From assembly GCA_028280945.1 (NCBI GenBank), contig JANQKV010000060.1:1-64000 (forward strand): a DNA stretch of 64,000 nucleotides, given 5' to 3'. Source of the stretch: Opitutaceae bacterium. Lineage in GTDB: Bacteria; Verrucomicrobiota; Verrucomicrobiia; Opitutales; Opitutaceae. A model generated the notes under the pieces. It had not been told where the DNA came from, searched no databases, and worked only from the letters and a program-made list of their open reading frames with translations. Positions 1 through 7,844 of the stretch are shown here, in pieces (within the stretch, counting starts at the first letter, position 1; each line of letters begins with the position of its first letter). The position numbers were made by a program, and so were the translations under genes.

Positions 1-1
1 G

Positions 2-1474
2 GCAGGCCGGTCGGAGGAAGCCCGGCTGCTGCTGGAGTCACGTGAATTTGAAGGCGAGGCGGATGCCGGCCGCCACATCCGGTTGGCGTTTCTGGCCCCG
101 TATCCGCAGCTGGCGTGGGACGCCCTGCAGGCGGCGGTGCAGAAAAATCCGCGTGATCCCGATGTGCGGAGTTTTCGCGGACAACTGCTCGAGCGCGCGG
201 GAGCAGCCGAACTGGCCCGGGTCGAATATGTCGCCGCGCTCGTGGCGGCCCCGGACGACGTGGTGAGGCGCGACCAACTGGCCCAGTTTTACCTGCGGCA
301 GGGCAACCCCGGCCTGGCCTTGCAGACCTGGCGGGACGGCCTGTCCGACGCGGCGCCCGATTTCCTCTGGTTGCGGGTCTTGTTTTGGGAGCGCCTCCTG
401 GGCAGCGACGATCCCCGCCTGCCGGCCCCTCCGGTGGGTGTATGGACAAGTTTGATACAGGCGCTGCGGGCCATGCCGGCGGACCAATTTTGGAACGATG
501 CCGGCATCGAGGATCCGGTATTGCGGCGCCGGGCGGCGCAACGGCCGGAGGTGGAGTTGTTGAGGGCGCTGGAGCACGTGCGCACCGGCCAGCTGACGGA
601 GGCGATGGAATTGTTTTCCACCTTGAGCGATGAGGCCCGGGCGTTGCAGCCAACGGCGGTGGCGGCGATTCGGGCCGTGTTGCGTTGGCGGATGCTTGAG
701 CTGGAGCCCGACTTCGGATTTCTGCCTCCCCCGGCGACCGGCACGGTGGAGCACACGTTGATGACGCAGTTGCGCACTTGGCCGGCCGATGGATTGGCCG
801 ATGACACCCGCCGGGTGTTGGCCGGGCCCGACATGGCGACGGCGCTCATGCTGGCGGCCGGTTGGCCGCAGGCCGCGCTGGTCATGCCGCGGAGCGAACT
901 TCGCGAGGATGACACCCCTCCTGAGTGGCTGCCTTTTGGCGTGACTGTCGCCTTGCAACAGGTGGAGGGTTCGGAAGTGGCGTTGGCTTATCTCAAGACC
1001 CTGCCACCGTCACCTTCGCTGCGGTTGCTGGCGGCCGAAATCACGTGGGGTGACAATCCCGAGCAGGCGCGGCCGCAATTGCGCAGCTTAAGCAAGCTGG
1101 ACGGTGATGTGGGGTTCCGCGCTTCCTGGTTGCTGGCGATGGCGGCGATGAACGAGGGCAAGGTGGCCGAGGCGGTCCATGTGATCGAATCCCATCCGCA
1201 GCTGCGGGAATCGATGACGGGTCGCGAACTTCTGGCGCGGGCGGCGTTGGCGTTGGGCATGGAGGAAAGGGCCGAGGAGATTTACGCCGAGCTGGGGGCC
1301 AGTTCCCTGGATGCCGGACTTTGGTTGGCGCGGGAAGCCTTCGTCGCCGGTGATTGGCAGCAGGCGCGCGAGTTGACCTTGGACCTGATTGACCGGTTTC
1401 CGGCCCAGGTTGAATTACGGCGGAACCTGGACCGCATCGATGAAGCCGAGGCGGCGGCGGAGGTCGCGCCATGA
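2..1474 (+). CDS. TPR-type protein of exosortase operon (5' partial)
   Basis: The reading frame is open to the left edge of the window, so the true start lies outside; a TTG at 83 is only an internal possibility. The protein is rich in Ala, Leu, Arg and Glu and built of helical pairs such as 'AELARVEYVAALVAAPDD', 'AEEIYAELGASSLDAGLWLA' and 'QARELTLDLIDRFPAQVELR', which is the pattern of degenerate tetratricopeptide repeats. No enzyme motif is visible. Its last four bases overlap the ATG of the exosortase gene, so the two are translationally coupled. TPR proteins are common partners in exosortase/EPS loci, where they are thought to act as scaffolds or in polymer secretion; that role here is inferred from context. 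Confidence 0.75.
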   Translation, partial: AGRSEEARLLLESREFEGEADAGRHIRLAFLAPYPQLAWDALQAAVQKNPRDPDVRSFRGQLLERAGAAELARVEYVAALVAAPDDVVRRDQLAQFYLRQGNPGLALQTWRDGLSDAAPDFLWLRVLFWERLLGSDDPRLPAPPVGVWTSLIQALRAMPADQFWNDAGIEDPVLRRRAAQRPEVELLRALEHVRTGQLTEAMELFSTLSDEARALQPTAVAAIRAVLRWRMLELEPDFGFLPPPATGTVEHTLMTQLRTWPADGLADDTRRVLAGPDMATALMLAAGWPQAALVMPRSELREDDTPPEWLPFGVTVALQQVEGSEVALAYLKTLPPSPSLRLLAAEITWGDNPEQARPQLRSLSKLDGDVGFRASWLLAMAAMNEGKVAEAVHVIESHPQLRESMTGRELLARAALALGMEERAEEIYAELGASSLDAGLWLAREAFVAGDWQQARELTLDLIDRFPAQVELRRNLDRIDEAEAAAEVAP

Positions 1475-2277
1475 AATCCGGACAGATGGCCGTGACGGCG
1501 GCGTTCGCGGCAACCGGGGCGTGGATCTGGTTGCGGCATCCGCTGGGTGAGTCACCGCAGGACCTGTGGCCGGCGTTGTTGGCGTTTCCGTTGTATGTCT
1601 GGCTTTCCCGGCCTTGGCGCTGGCGAAGCAAACCGGTGCCCGTGGCCGTTGGCCGGTTGGCGGCCGGGGTCGGCATGGTGGTGGCTGGCTTGGCGCTGGA
1701 TCACACGCTGCTTCTGGCCGTGGGCTGGGTGTTGACCTGGCGGGCGTGGCTGGGAGCCCAGCTCGAACCGGGATCAGCCGCCGCCACGTGGAAACCGATG
1801 GTTTTGCTGGTGGCGGGTTTTCCCTGGCTGGCCTTGGAAGGGCAGGCGATTGGGTGGTGGTTTCGTTTCAGTGGAGCCGGTGTGGCCGAGGGGTGGTTTG
1901 GGCTGCTCGGGTTCGCGGTGGAACGGGACGGAACCTTTTTGACCGTGCAGGGCATGCCGCTGGCCGTGGATGCAGCGTGCTCGGGATTGAATGCCCTGCA
2001 AAGCATGCTGGTGGCGGGAACGGTGTTGGCCTGGATGGTCTTGCCGGGGAACCGCTACTGGTGGGGCGTGGTGCTGCTGCCGGTGCTCGCGTGGTTGGCC
2101 AATGTGCTGCGCATCGTGACCCTGGGCATGGTCGGGCTGTCCTTTGGCCCGGAGGCGGCGATGGGCTGGTTTCACGACTGGGGCGGCTGGGCCGTGCTGA
2201 TGGTGATGTTTGTGCTGTGTTCAGTGGTCTTTAATGCCATGGCCCGGACCGCTGCACCGAAAGGAGCGGCGGCGTGA
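1471..2277 (+). CDS. Exosortase/archaeosortase family protein
   Basis: A 268-residue polytopic membrane protein, the usual length of exosortases, which are membrane cysteine proteases/transpeptidases that process C-terminal sorting tags such as PEP-CTERM. The family's catalytic triad is visible: Cys170 in 'DAACSGLNALQSM', Arg214 in 'NVLRIV' and His235 in 'GWFHDWGG', each beside a hydrophobic segment. The ATG overlaps the TPR gene's stop, and the 3' end overlaps the next ORF by ATGA-style coupling. The EpsI-like gene two ORFs downstream is a characteristic partner. I did not see an obvious target protein with a sorting tag inside the window. The sub-family (XrtA, XrtD and so on) cannot be assigned by eye. 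Confidence 0.9.
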   Translation: MKSGQMAVTAAFAATGAWIWLRHPLGESPQDLWPALLAFPLYVWLSRPWRWRSKPVPVAVGRLAAGVGMVVAGLALDHTLLLAVGWVLTWRAWLGAQLEPGSAAATWKPMVLLVAGFPWLALEGQAIGWWFRFSGAGVAEGWFGLLGFAVERDGTFLTVQGMPLAVDAACSGLNALQSMLVAGTVLAWMVLPGNRYWWGVVLLPVLAWLANVLRIVTLGMVGLSFGPEAAMGWFHDWGGWAVLMVMFVLCSVVFNAMARTAAPKGAAA

Positions 2278-2738
2278 AGGATCAACGCTCTCTGCAGCTC
2301 GCGGGCGGGGTGGCGCTGTTCGGACTCGGTTGGTTGAGCCGCGATGTCATTTGGGCCTGGCGCAACGCGCCTTACGATTGGGGCGCCGGCTGGATCGCGC
2401 TGGCTTGGGCCGGATGGGTGTTGTGGCACAGCTGGCGGCGAGGCCCGGAGCCACGGGCGTCGTGGCTGGGCGCGGGCATCGTGCTGGGACTCTTGAGTTG
2501 GATCGGGGAGTTGAATGCGGCGGCCCATGCCGGTTTGGTGTTGGCGGCGGCGGCGTGGCTGCCTCTGGCGAAGTTGCGGGTGGCAGGAGTCGTGATGGGA
2601 TTGGCCTGGCTGCCGGCATTTGGTTGGTTGGGATCAAACTTTGTGAGCCCCGTCATGATGCTGGCGGTGCGCGGCGCGCTGCTGGTCGGGGTGGGAATGA
2701 TTTGCCTGGGCCTGCGGGCGAAGGAGGACCCGTCATGA
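2274..2738 (+). CDS. Small hydrophobic membrane protein of exosortase operon
   Basis: A 154-residue protein that begins with GTG (GTG AAG GAT) overlapping the exosortase stop codon and ends overlapping the start of the EpsI-like gene. It is largely hydrophobic, with about five predicted membrane spans, for example 'VALFGLGWLSR', 'WIALAWAGWVLWHSW', 'WLGAGIVLGLLSWIG' and 'GALLVGVGMICLGLRA'. No conserved catalytic motif is seen. The tight coupling on both sides suggests that it belongs to the exosortase machinery. It resembles the extra hydrophobic ORFs that are sometimes split from longer exosortases, but a specific function cannot be named. Confidence 0.75.
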   Translation: MKDQRSLQLAGGVALFGLGWLSRDVIWAWRNAPYDWGAGWIALAWAGWVLWHSWRRGPEPRASWLGAGIVLGLLSWIGELNAAAHAGLVLAAAAWLPLAKLRVAGVVMGLAWLPAFGWLGSNFVSPVMMLAVRGALLVGVGMICLGLRAKEDPS

Positions 2739-3325
2739 ATGCTTCGACCAAGGCCCGTTTGATCTGGGGGGCGATGATCGCCGCGGTCGCGTTGGGGCTG
2801 TTGTGGCAGTTTTTCCCCTTGGCCGATGCCGCGGCCCGGCTGGCGGATTTACCGGAGCGCGGCATCATGATGCAATCGCGGGAGATCCCGGTGACGGAGG
2901 CGGAAGCGTCGATTTTTGCGGGAGCGACCGTGGTGAAGCGATTGGTCAAAGTGCGAAACCAGGCGGTGGTGCTCACGGTGATCGATGGCACGCGCAATCG
3001 CCACGCGGTGCACGATCCGGCGTTTTGTTTTCGCGGGGCCGGTTGGGAGGTGGAAGCGGAAGCGCCGTTTGCGGTGGAGTGGGGCGAAGCCCGGCGGGTG
3101 GCCTTGAGCCGCCGGGGGGAGGCGGCGGAAGCGCTCTACTGGTTCAGTGACGGGGAGCGGGCGTTTGGATCGCCACTGGGGTATTGGTGGCGAACCACCT
3201 TGCGCCGGGTGAGCCTGGGCGTTTCCGGGCAGGAACCGATTTTGATCGTGCTCACTCCCATCGACGACCGGTCCGTGGACTGGGATGCCTTGTTGGCGGG
3301 CTGGCCGGAGTTGGGGGCAATCTAA
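2735..3325 (+). CDS. EpsI-like exosortase-associated protein (DUF3485 type)
   Basis: A 196-residue protein with one N-terminal membrane anchor ('LIWGAMIAAVALGLLWQFF') and an extracytoplasmic domain. It carries 'HDPAFCFRGAGW' (His93, Cys98), which matches the 'HSPxxCLPGxGW' signature of EpsI/DUF3485 proteins that accompany exosortases in EPS loci. The ATG at 2735 overlaps the stop of the preceding gene (ATGA); an upstream in-frame extension exists but would overlap two genes. EpsI proteins are required for exopolysaccharide production in some species, although their biochemical role is unsettled. It is the last gene of the operon. Confidence 0.8.
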   Translation: MNASTKARLIWGAMIAAVALGLLWQFFPLADAAARLADLPERGIMMQSREIPVTEAEASIFAGATVVKRLVKVRNQAVVLTVIDGTRNRHAVHDPAFCFRGAGWEVEAEAPFAVEWGEARRVALSRRGEAAEALYWFSDGERAFGSPLGYWWRTTLRRVSLGVSGQEPILIVLTPIDDRSVDWDALLAGWPELGAI

Positions 3326-3389
3326 AACGCACGTCTTACTTAGGATCGGTCTGCCAAGGCACACGAATGCGATGAGGCCGGTTGTTTTC

Positions 3390-3495
3390 TTTTCACAGAG
3401 TCCACTGAGACGACCCTGAGGTTACTGAGAGAATTTATCGGCCGACATCTCTGTGTCCTCCGTGACTTCCTCTGCGCTCTCTGTGCCAAAAAAAC
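3390..3495. repeat. CACAGAG-type intergenic repeat
   Basis: The spacer between the exosortase operon and the convergent receiver gene holds quasi-repetitive text. On the minus strand it reads in pieces 'GGCACAGAGAGCGCAGAGG', 'AAGTCACGGAGGACACAGAG' and, further on, 'CAGTGGACTCTGTG'. This low-complexity CACAGAG/GCAGAGG pattern is one I associate with dispersed intergenic repeats of Verrucomicrobia and Planctomycetes genomes. No gene is visible. A role in termination between convergent genes is possible but not shown. Confidence 0.5.
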
Positions 3496-3521
3496 AGGGG
3501 AGTGGCTTCTTTGCTGCCCGA

Positions 3522-4151
3522 TTATTCGGGCAAAGCGTCGCGCAGGTGAGCGTCAGGAAAGAGGTCGATGCCGAGCACGGACTTTGCGAGGTAGAGCGCC
3601 AACAACGTGATGATCCCGAGGGCGAATATCGCACCGCAGGTGAGCACGGCGAGGGTCAACACGCGCGGCAGCGCGCGCAAGCCGGCCAGAAAAGTGGTGG
3701 GTTTGGCCTGGCGGGCGTCGGCGAGTTGCTGGCGGAGTTGGCGGTTCTCATCCCGACTCGCGAACAGATCTTTTACATGGGCGGCATCATGCAGCGCCGC
3801 CTCCACCGCCTGCACCAAAAGTCCGGGCTCTATGGGGAAGGCGAGGCACCGGAACAAATGGGTCTCGTTGATCAACGTCATCGCGAGATCACCGTCGATG
3901 GTCGGACACAGGAGAATGCGTTTTTGCCACGGCAGGGATTCCCGGTAGCGGGTCAGGAACATCAGGCCGGTCTCGTGGGGCAGGTCGTCGCGGCAGATGA
4001 GCACGTCAGCGGGCTTTCGAATCATGGCCAGTTCCGCCTCCACCACAGTGGTCACCGCGACAATGTTGGCCCGCTTTGCCAGATGCTCCTTCAGCTCACG
4101 GGTGCTGGTGCCCTGATGGTCGACGACCACGATGATTGGTTTCTCGTTCAT
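3522..4151 (-). CDS. Degenerate receiver-domain protein with C-terminal membrane anchor
   Basis: A 209-residue protein. Residues 1-120 look like a CheY-type receiver fold ('KPIIVVVDHQGTSTRELKEH', 'ADVLICRDDLPHETG', 'FRCLAFPIEPGLLVQAVEAA'). The phospho-acceptor region is degenerate: the position of the usual Asp reads Arg with Asp next to it, and the final 'KP' motif is replaced by 'FPIEP'. A coiled linker is followed by a strong membrane segment near 165-195 ('LTLAVLTCGAIFALGIITLL'). The start ATG overlaps the flippase stop, so it is the last gene of the leftward EPS operon. It could be a membrane-tethered pseudo-receiver that regulates polysaccharide export; this is inference. Confidence 0.7.
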   Translation of the reverse strand: MNEKPIIVVVDHQGTSTRELKEHLAKRANIVAVTTVVEAELAMIRKPADVLICRDDLPHETGLMFLTRYRESLPWQKRILLCPTIDGDLAMTLINETHLFRCLAFPIEPGLLVQAVEAALHDAAHVKDLFASRDENRQLRQQLADARQAKPTTFLAGLRALPRVLTLAVLTCGAIFALGIITLLALYLAKSVLGIDLFPDAHLRDALPE

Positions 4152-5653
4152 GAACTGGAGCGGAGGGAAAGGAAGATCCGCCGGCCCAACCAGCCGACGG
4201 GCGAGACCACCAGCAGTCCGCGCCAGACACAGTTCCAAAAATCTCCATCAGCTGGCAAGGGAGCAAAGACCAGCAGTGCCGCCAGGACCGCCAATCCCAC
4301 AGCCAGGGGCAGGGCAGCGGGTTTCACGATTTCAAACATCAGGCGAAGGACGGAGGTTTCGGCAAAACGCGCCGTCACCGGCAGCACCCACAACCAGCCC
4401 ACCAGGACCGTCGGGATCATCGTGCCCAGGGCCACGCCGAGCACGCCGAGTTGATGCACCAGAATCAGACTCAGGGTGAGGTTGGCGATTGCATCGACCA
4501 TGCTGATGCGCAGCAAGCGGCGCTCCCATCCGCACATCATCAGAATGCGTTTTGAGCAACTGTTGGTGATCAATGAACTGTAGGTTGCCAGCAACAGAGC
4601 CTGTCCCACCCAAAACGTGGCGGCTTCGAGCTCTTCCAATCCGGTCAGGATTTTCACCAAGGGCTCCAGGTAGGCTGCGCACAAAGCGTAGAGCGGGGTG
4701 GTCAGCAACAGCGTCAACGTGCTGCTTTTGAGCAACAGCTCGCGCAGCCCCGCCGTGTCCTTTTGGATGTTCATCTGGGCCGCCGCCGGCGTCAGTGCAT
4801 CCTGCATCTGCACCGAGAACATGCCAAACATCTCCGACACCTTGTAACCCGCCTGGTAGAGGGCGACAAACCCCACGCCGATGGAGAAACTGATGACAGC
4901 CTGGTCGGTGCGGGCCATGATCAGGTTGGTGAACGTGATCAGGTAGGCGACCAGCGAAAACGACAGCACACCGCGCACCGCGCTCCAACGATAGTGACGT
5001 GGATGCAGGCTGAATCCGGCGATCCGCGGGCGCACCATCAACCACGCCCCCGCGCTGGGCAGGACGGTCGTGACGACGCTTATCAGCACGATGGCGGGCA
5101 GCCCCCACCCGCTGAGGAGAGCCCAAGCCAACAGGCCGAGGTTCGCCAAGGTCGACCCGATCACCAACCAATTGGCCAGGTCGATGCGTTGCAGGCCCCG
5201 CAGCATTTCGGGGAAGATGCCCAGGGGAAAGGCGAGGGCCATGGCACAGAAGAAGATCACGTAGGCCAGGCCAAAGTCGGCGTGGTTTTCCGGCGATACG
5301 TGCGTCCACTCCAGAAACAATCCGCGGCCCGCGAGAAAGACGACCAACAACCCTCCTCCGATGGCGGTGAACGACCAGAAGATCGTCGCGAGGAGTTCAT
5401 TCAGGCGCTGCACCTTGCCGTCGGCGGAGTGTTCGGCCACCGCGCGTTGGGCGGTGAACCCCAGGCCGAAATCCAGCAGAATCGTGTATCCAAAAAGGGA
5501 CCACAGCAGGCTGTAGAACCCGAAGGCCTCCGTCGGCAGGTGTTCGAACGTCAGGCGAAAAAGGATGAGCCCGGCACCGAGGCGCAGCACCGTCCGCAGG
5601 TAGTTGGTGCCGGTATTGCGCCAAAAGTGGCGCTGCCAATCACGCGTGGGCAT
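4148..5653 (-). CDS. Wzx-type polysaccharide flippase (MATE/MOP superfamily)
   Basis: A 501-residue polytopic protein with about 12 hydrophobic segments, matching the size of Wzx/RfbX flippases that move lipid-linked sugar repeat units across the inner membrane. Typical text includes 'GAGLILFRLTFEHLPTEAFG', 'LLDFGLGFTAQRAVAEH', 'SFSIGVGFVALYQAGYK' and 'SSLITNSCSKRILMMCG'. I chose the ATG at 5653, which overlaps the end of the upstream glycosyltransferase by 14 bases, because the longer frame to 5824 reads Pro/Arg-rich text antisense to nothing plausible. The gene lies third in the leftward operon GT2, GT4, flippase, receiver-like. Confidence 0.88.
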   Translation of the reverse strand: MPTRDWQRHFWRNTGTNYLRTVLRLGAGLILFRLTFEHLPTEAFGFYSLLWSLFGYTILLDFGLGFTAQRAVAEHSADGKVQRLNELLATIFWSFTAIGGGLLVVFLAGRGLFLEWTHVSPENHADFGLAYVIFFCAMALAFPLGIFPEMLRGLQRIDLANWLVIGSTLANLGLLAWALLSGWGLPAIVLISVVTTVLPSAGAWLMVRPRIAGFSLHPRHYRWSAVRGVLSFSLVAYLITFTNLIMARTDQAVISFSIGVGFVALYQAGYKVSEMFGMFSVQMQDALTPAAAQMNIQKDTAGLRELLLKSSTLTLLLTTPLYALCAAYLEPLVKILTGLEELEAATFWVGQALLLATYSSLITNSCSKRILMMCGWERRLLRISMVDAIANLTLSLILVHQLGVLGVALGTMIPTVLVGWLWVLPVTARFAETSVLRLMFEIVKPAALPLAVGLAVLAALLVFAPLPADGDFWNCVWRGLLVVSPVGWLGRRIFLSLRSSS

Positions 5654-6884
5654 GGTCGCGGAAGGTGCCCTGCAGGTAGGCCTCGACTTGGTCCACGATG
5701 ACCGCGAGGTCGTAGCGCTCGACCACTTCCCGGCCGGCCGTGGCGGCGAGTTGGCGGCGCAGGCCGGCATCGCCGGCGAGGCGACGCACGCCGGCGGCAA
5801 GGGAAGTGGGATCCCGGGCCTCAAAGGCGATGGCGTTTTCGCCGTCCCTCACCAGTTCCCGTGAGCCTCCCATCAACGTGCTGACGACCGGCAGATGGCC
5901 GGACATGGCTTCAAGAGGGGTAAGGGCAAAGGGCTCTTCCCAGGCGGAAGTGAAGAGCAGGGCATCATAATCAGCGTAAACGCTTCGCATGCCGGCGGCA
6001 TCGGTCGATTTGAAGGCGACGCGGTCCTCCACGCCGAGCTCTGTCATGGCGGCCTTGAGGGTGGCCACGTAATCGTCGTCGCCGCGGCCGTAGAGATCGA
6101 GGGTGAAGTCCGGATGGCCGGACTTCGCCAGTTCGCCGAGCGCCTGGATCGCGGTAAGGGGATCCTTGTCGTCGTGCAGGCGCCCCACCCACAAGAGCTG
6201 CGTAAAACGATCCGTCGGCTCGCGCCGGGCGAAGGTCGCGGTGTCGACACCACAGTGGATGACAGCGGCATGCTGCACCGGCCAGCCGGCCTCCGCGGTG
6301 ATCTGCCTCAGGCGGTCGCTGCAAAAGTAGATGCGCGGAAACGCAATTTCGTCCCAGCGGGCAAAGGGGGCGGTTTTTTGCAACCGCGACCGTGCGCCGG
6401 TGGCCTTGAGCAGTCCGGCCAACCATCGGGCGGCGGTGGACTTGCTTTGGCCGTTCCACCAGCGCAGCCAGACATCGGCGCGCAGGCTCTGGGCAATCCA
6501 GTGGTCGGAAACATCATAAACCGTGGGGCGGTTCAGGTCTGCCAGCGTCAGGATCAGGGATTTACTCACGCCGCCGAGATTCCACACGTGCACCACATCG
6601 GGATCGAAGTCAGCGACGGCGGCACGCAGCTCGGCATGATTGTGTTCCTCGAGTTGGCGCAGGTCGCGAATGCCCAACCACGGATGGCCAAAGAATCCGT
6701 GAATACGGAGCCGCCGGTGAACGCCCGCTTCGTCGACGGCGGGTTCCGGCAACCCGTGGTGGGAAGTGAGCACCCGGATCTCGTGCCCCCGGTCGCGCAG
6801 CCGGTCCGTGATGTAGCGACAACGTTCCTCGTAACCCCCGATGGAGTGCGGTGGGTAGAGGTTGGACACGACGAGGATTTTCAC
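5640..6884 (-). CDS. Glycosyltransferase family 4 (GT-B) protein
   Basis: A 414-residue GT-B transferase. The N-terminal Rossmann half contains 'ILVVSNLYPPHSIGGYEERC' and the C-terminal half has 'TQLLWVGRLHDDKDPLTAI', 'LDLYGRGDDDY' and the nucleotide-sugar motif 'SAWEEPFALTPLEAMSGHLP' (E-x7-E). Family members add sugars to lipid-linked or polymer acceptors on the cytoplasmic face. The start is taken as GTG at 6884 because it overlaps the preceding stop (GTGA) and puts 'KILVVSNLYPP' at the N terminus; the longer frame adds a basic non-conserved leader. Acceptor and donor sugars cannot be read from the sequence. Confidence 0.9.
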   Translation of the reverse strand: MKILVVSNLYPPHSIGGYEERCRYITDRLRDRGHEIRVLTSHHGLPEPAVDEAGVHRRLRIHGFFGHPWLGIRDLRQLEEHNHAELRAAVADFDPDVVHVWNLGGVSKSLILTLADLNRPTVYDVSDHWIAQSLRADVWLRWWNGQSKSTAARWLAGLLKATGARSRLQKTAPFARWDEIAFPRIYFCSDRLRQITAEAGWPVQHAAVIHCGVDTATFARREPTDRFTQLLWVGRLHDDKDPLTAIQALGELAKSGHPDFTLDLYGRGDDDYVATLKAAMTELGVEDRVAFKSTDAAGMRSVYADYDALLFTSAWEEPFALTPLEAMSGHLPVVSTLMGGSRELVRDGENAIAFEARDPTSLAAGVRRLAGDAGLRRQLAATAGREVVERYDLAVIVDQVEAYLQGTFRDHAHA

Positions 6885-7762
6885 CCGGCGTCCCTTCCGT
6901 AGTGCTTCCAGCCGGCGTGGTAACCGTCGCGCTTGCCCAGCCGCTGGGAGAGCCGCACGCCGAGGGCATGCAACCATTCACGGCGCCGGCCTTCGCGGGC
7001 GCACCAGTGCCAGTCCTTGACCCCGTCGGCCATGGTTCCCCGCACCACGGTGTAGTGGTAGTTGTAGTTGCGGGGGGGCGTGGTGCTGTGGGCGGCGATC
7101 GCAAAGGTGTCGCCGTAGGATCTTTTGTAGGCCTGCCTGAAGGTGTAGTTGTGCGAGTGGATCGCCACGGATCCGAGGGCATAACCCACCCCCCAGCCGT
7201 GGGCCTTGAGGCGCCGGGACCACTCGTCGTCTTCGGCATATTGCAGGTCCTCACGAAAGGGCTGCTCCTCCCAGGCGGGCCGGTAAACGGCACAACTCAC
7301 CATGCTGAAAAAGTGATCCCAATGCACCGATTCGCGTTCGGGCCCGAAGCAGCGGTCGTAGTCGTGGGCGTAGACCGCCTGGCAGTCCGGTCGTGGAATC
7401 TGGCGGCTGAAAACGGTGCCGAGTTTTTCGCCGGAACGGGCGATTCTGAGCAACTCGGCCAGCCAGTGCGGGTTGGCCGGTTCGCCGTCGGAGTTGAGAA
7501 ATACCACCCAGTCGCCCTCCGACTCCCGCATGCCGCGGTTGAGCACGACTCCCGGCACGTATTCCGACGGCTTGATCTGGAAAAACTTGTGCGGTTCAAA
7601 CGATTGGATGATCGGCACCGTTTCATCGGTGGAACCCGAGTCGATGTGGATCAACTGCACCCCGCCGGGCACGTCCTCCTGCGCATGCACCATCCGCAGC
7701 GTGTCCCGGATGAGCGCTCCATCGTTGAAAGAACGCATGACAATGGAGATCGGAGCAGACAT
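6881..7762 (-). CDS. Glycosyltransferase family 2 (rhamnosyltransferase-like)
   Basis: A 293-residue GT-A transferase. It has 'PISIVMRSFNDGALIRDTL', 'LIHIDSGSTDETVPI', the metal-binding region 'WVVFLNSDGEP' and the acceptor-side 'YAEDDEWSRRLKAHGW' (ED-W motif typical of family 2). The C terminus 'FRQAYKRSYGDTFAIA' resembles rhamnosyltransferase-type members. The ATG at 7762 gives the canonical N terminus; upstream in-frame codons run towards the divergent pyrophosphatase gene. It is the first gene of the leftward operon, and the 82-bp gap to 7845 must hold divergent promoters. Confidence 0.88.
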   Translation of the reverse strand: MSAPISIVMRSFNDGALIRDTLRMVHAQEDVPGGVQLIHIDSGSTDETVPIIQSFEPHKFFQIKPSEYVPGVVLNRGMRESEGDWVVFLNSDGEPANPHWLAELLRIARSGEKLGTVFSRQIPRPDCQAVYAHDYDRCFGPERESVHWDHFFSMVSCAVYRPAWEEQPFREDLQYAEDDEWSRRLKAHGWGVGYALGSVAIHSHNYTFRQAYKRSYGDTFAIAAHSTTPPRNYNYHYTVVRGTMADGVKDWHWCAREGRRREWLHALGVRLSQRLGKRDGYHAGWKHYGRDAG

Positions 7763-7844
7763 GGTGAAGAGGCTGGCACTGGCCGCGCTTCGCAGCCATG
7801 ACCGATTTGTTACCGGTTGATCACGAATACCCAATCTGAAAACG

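Noticed and set aside
3453-4454. Long plus-strand frame opposite the receiver-like and flippase genes
   Set aside because: It is antisense to well-supported coding frames, is rich in Arg/Gln/Gly typical of shadow frames in GC-rich DNA, and has no family features.
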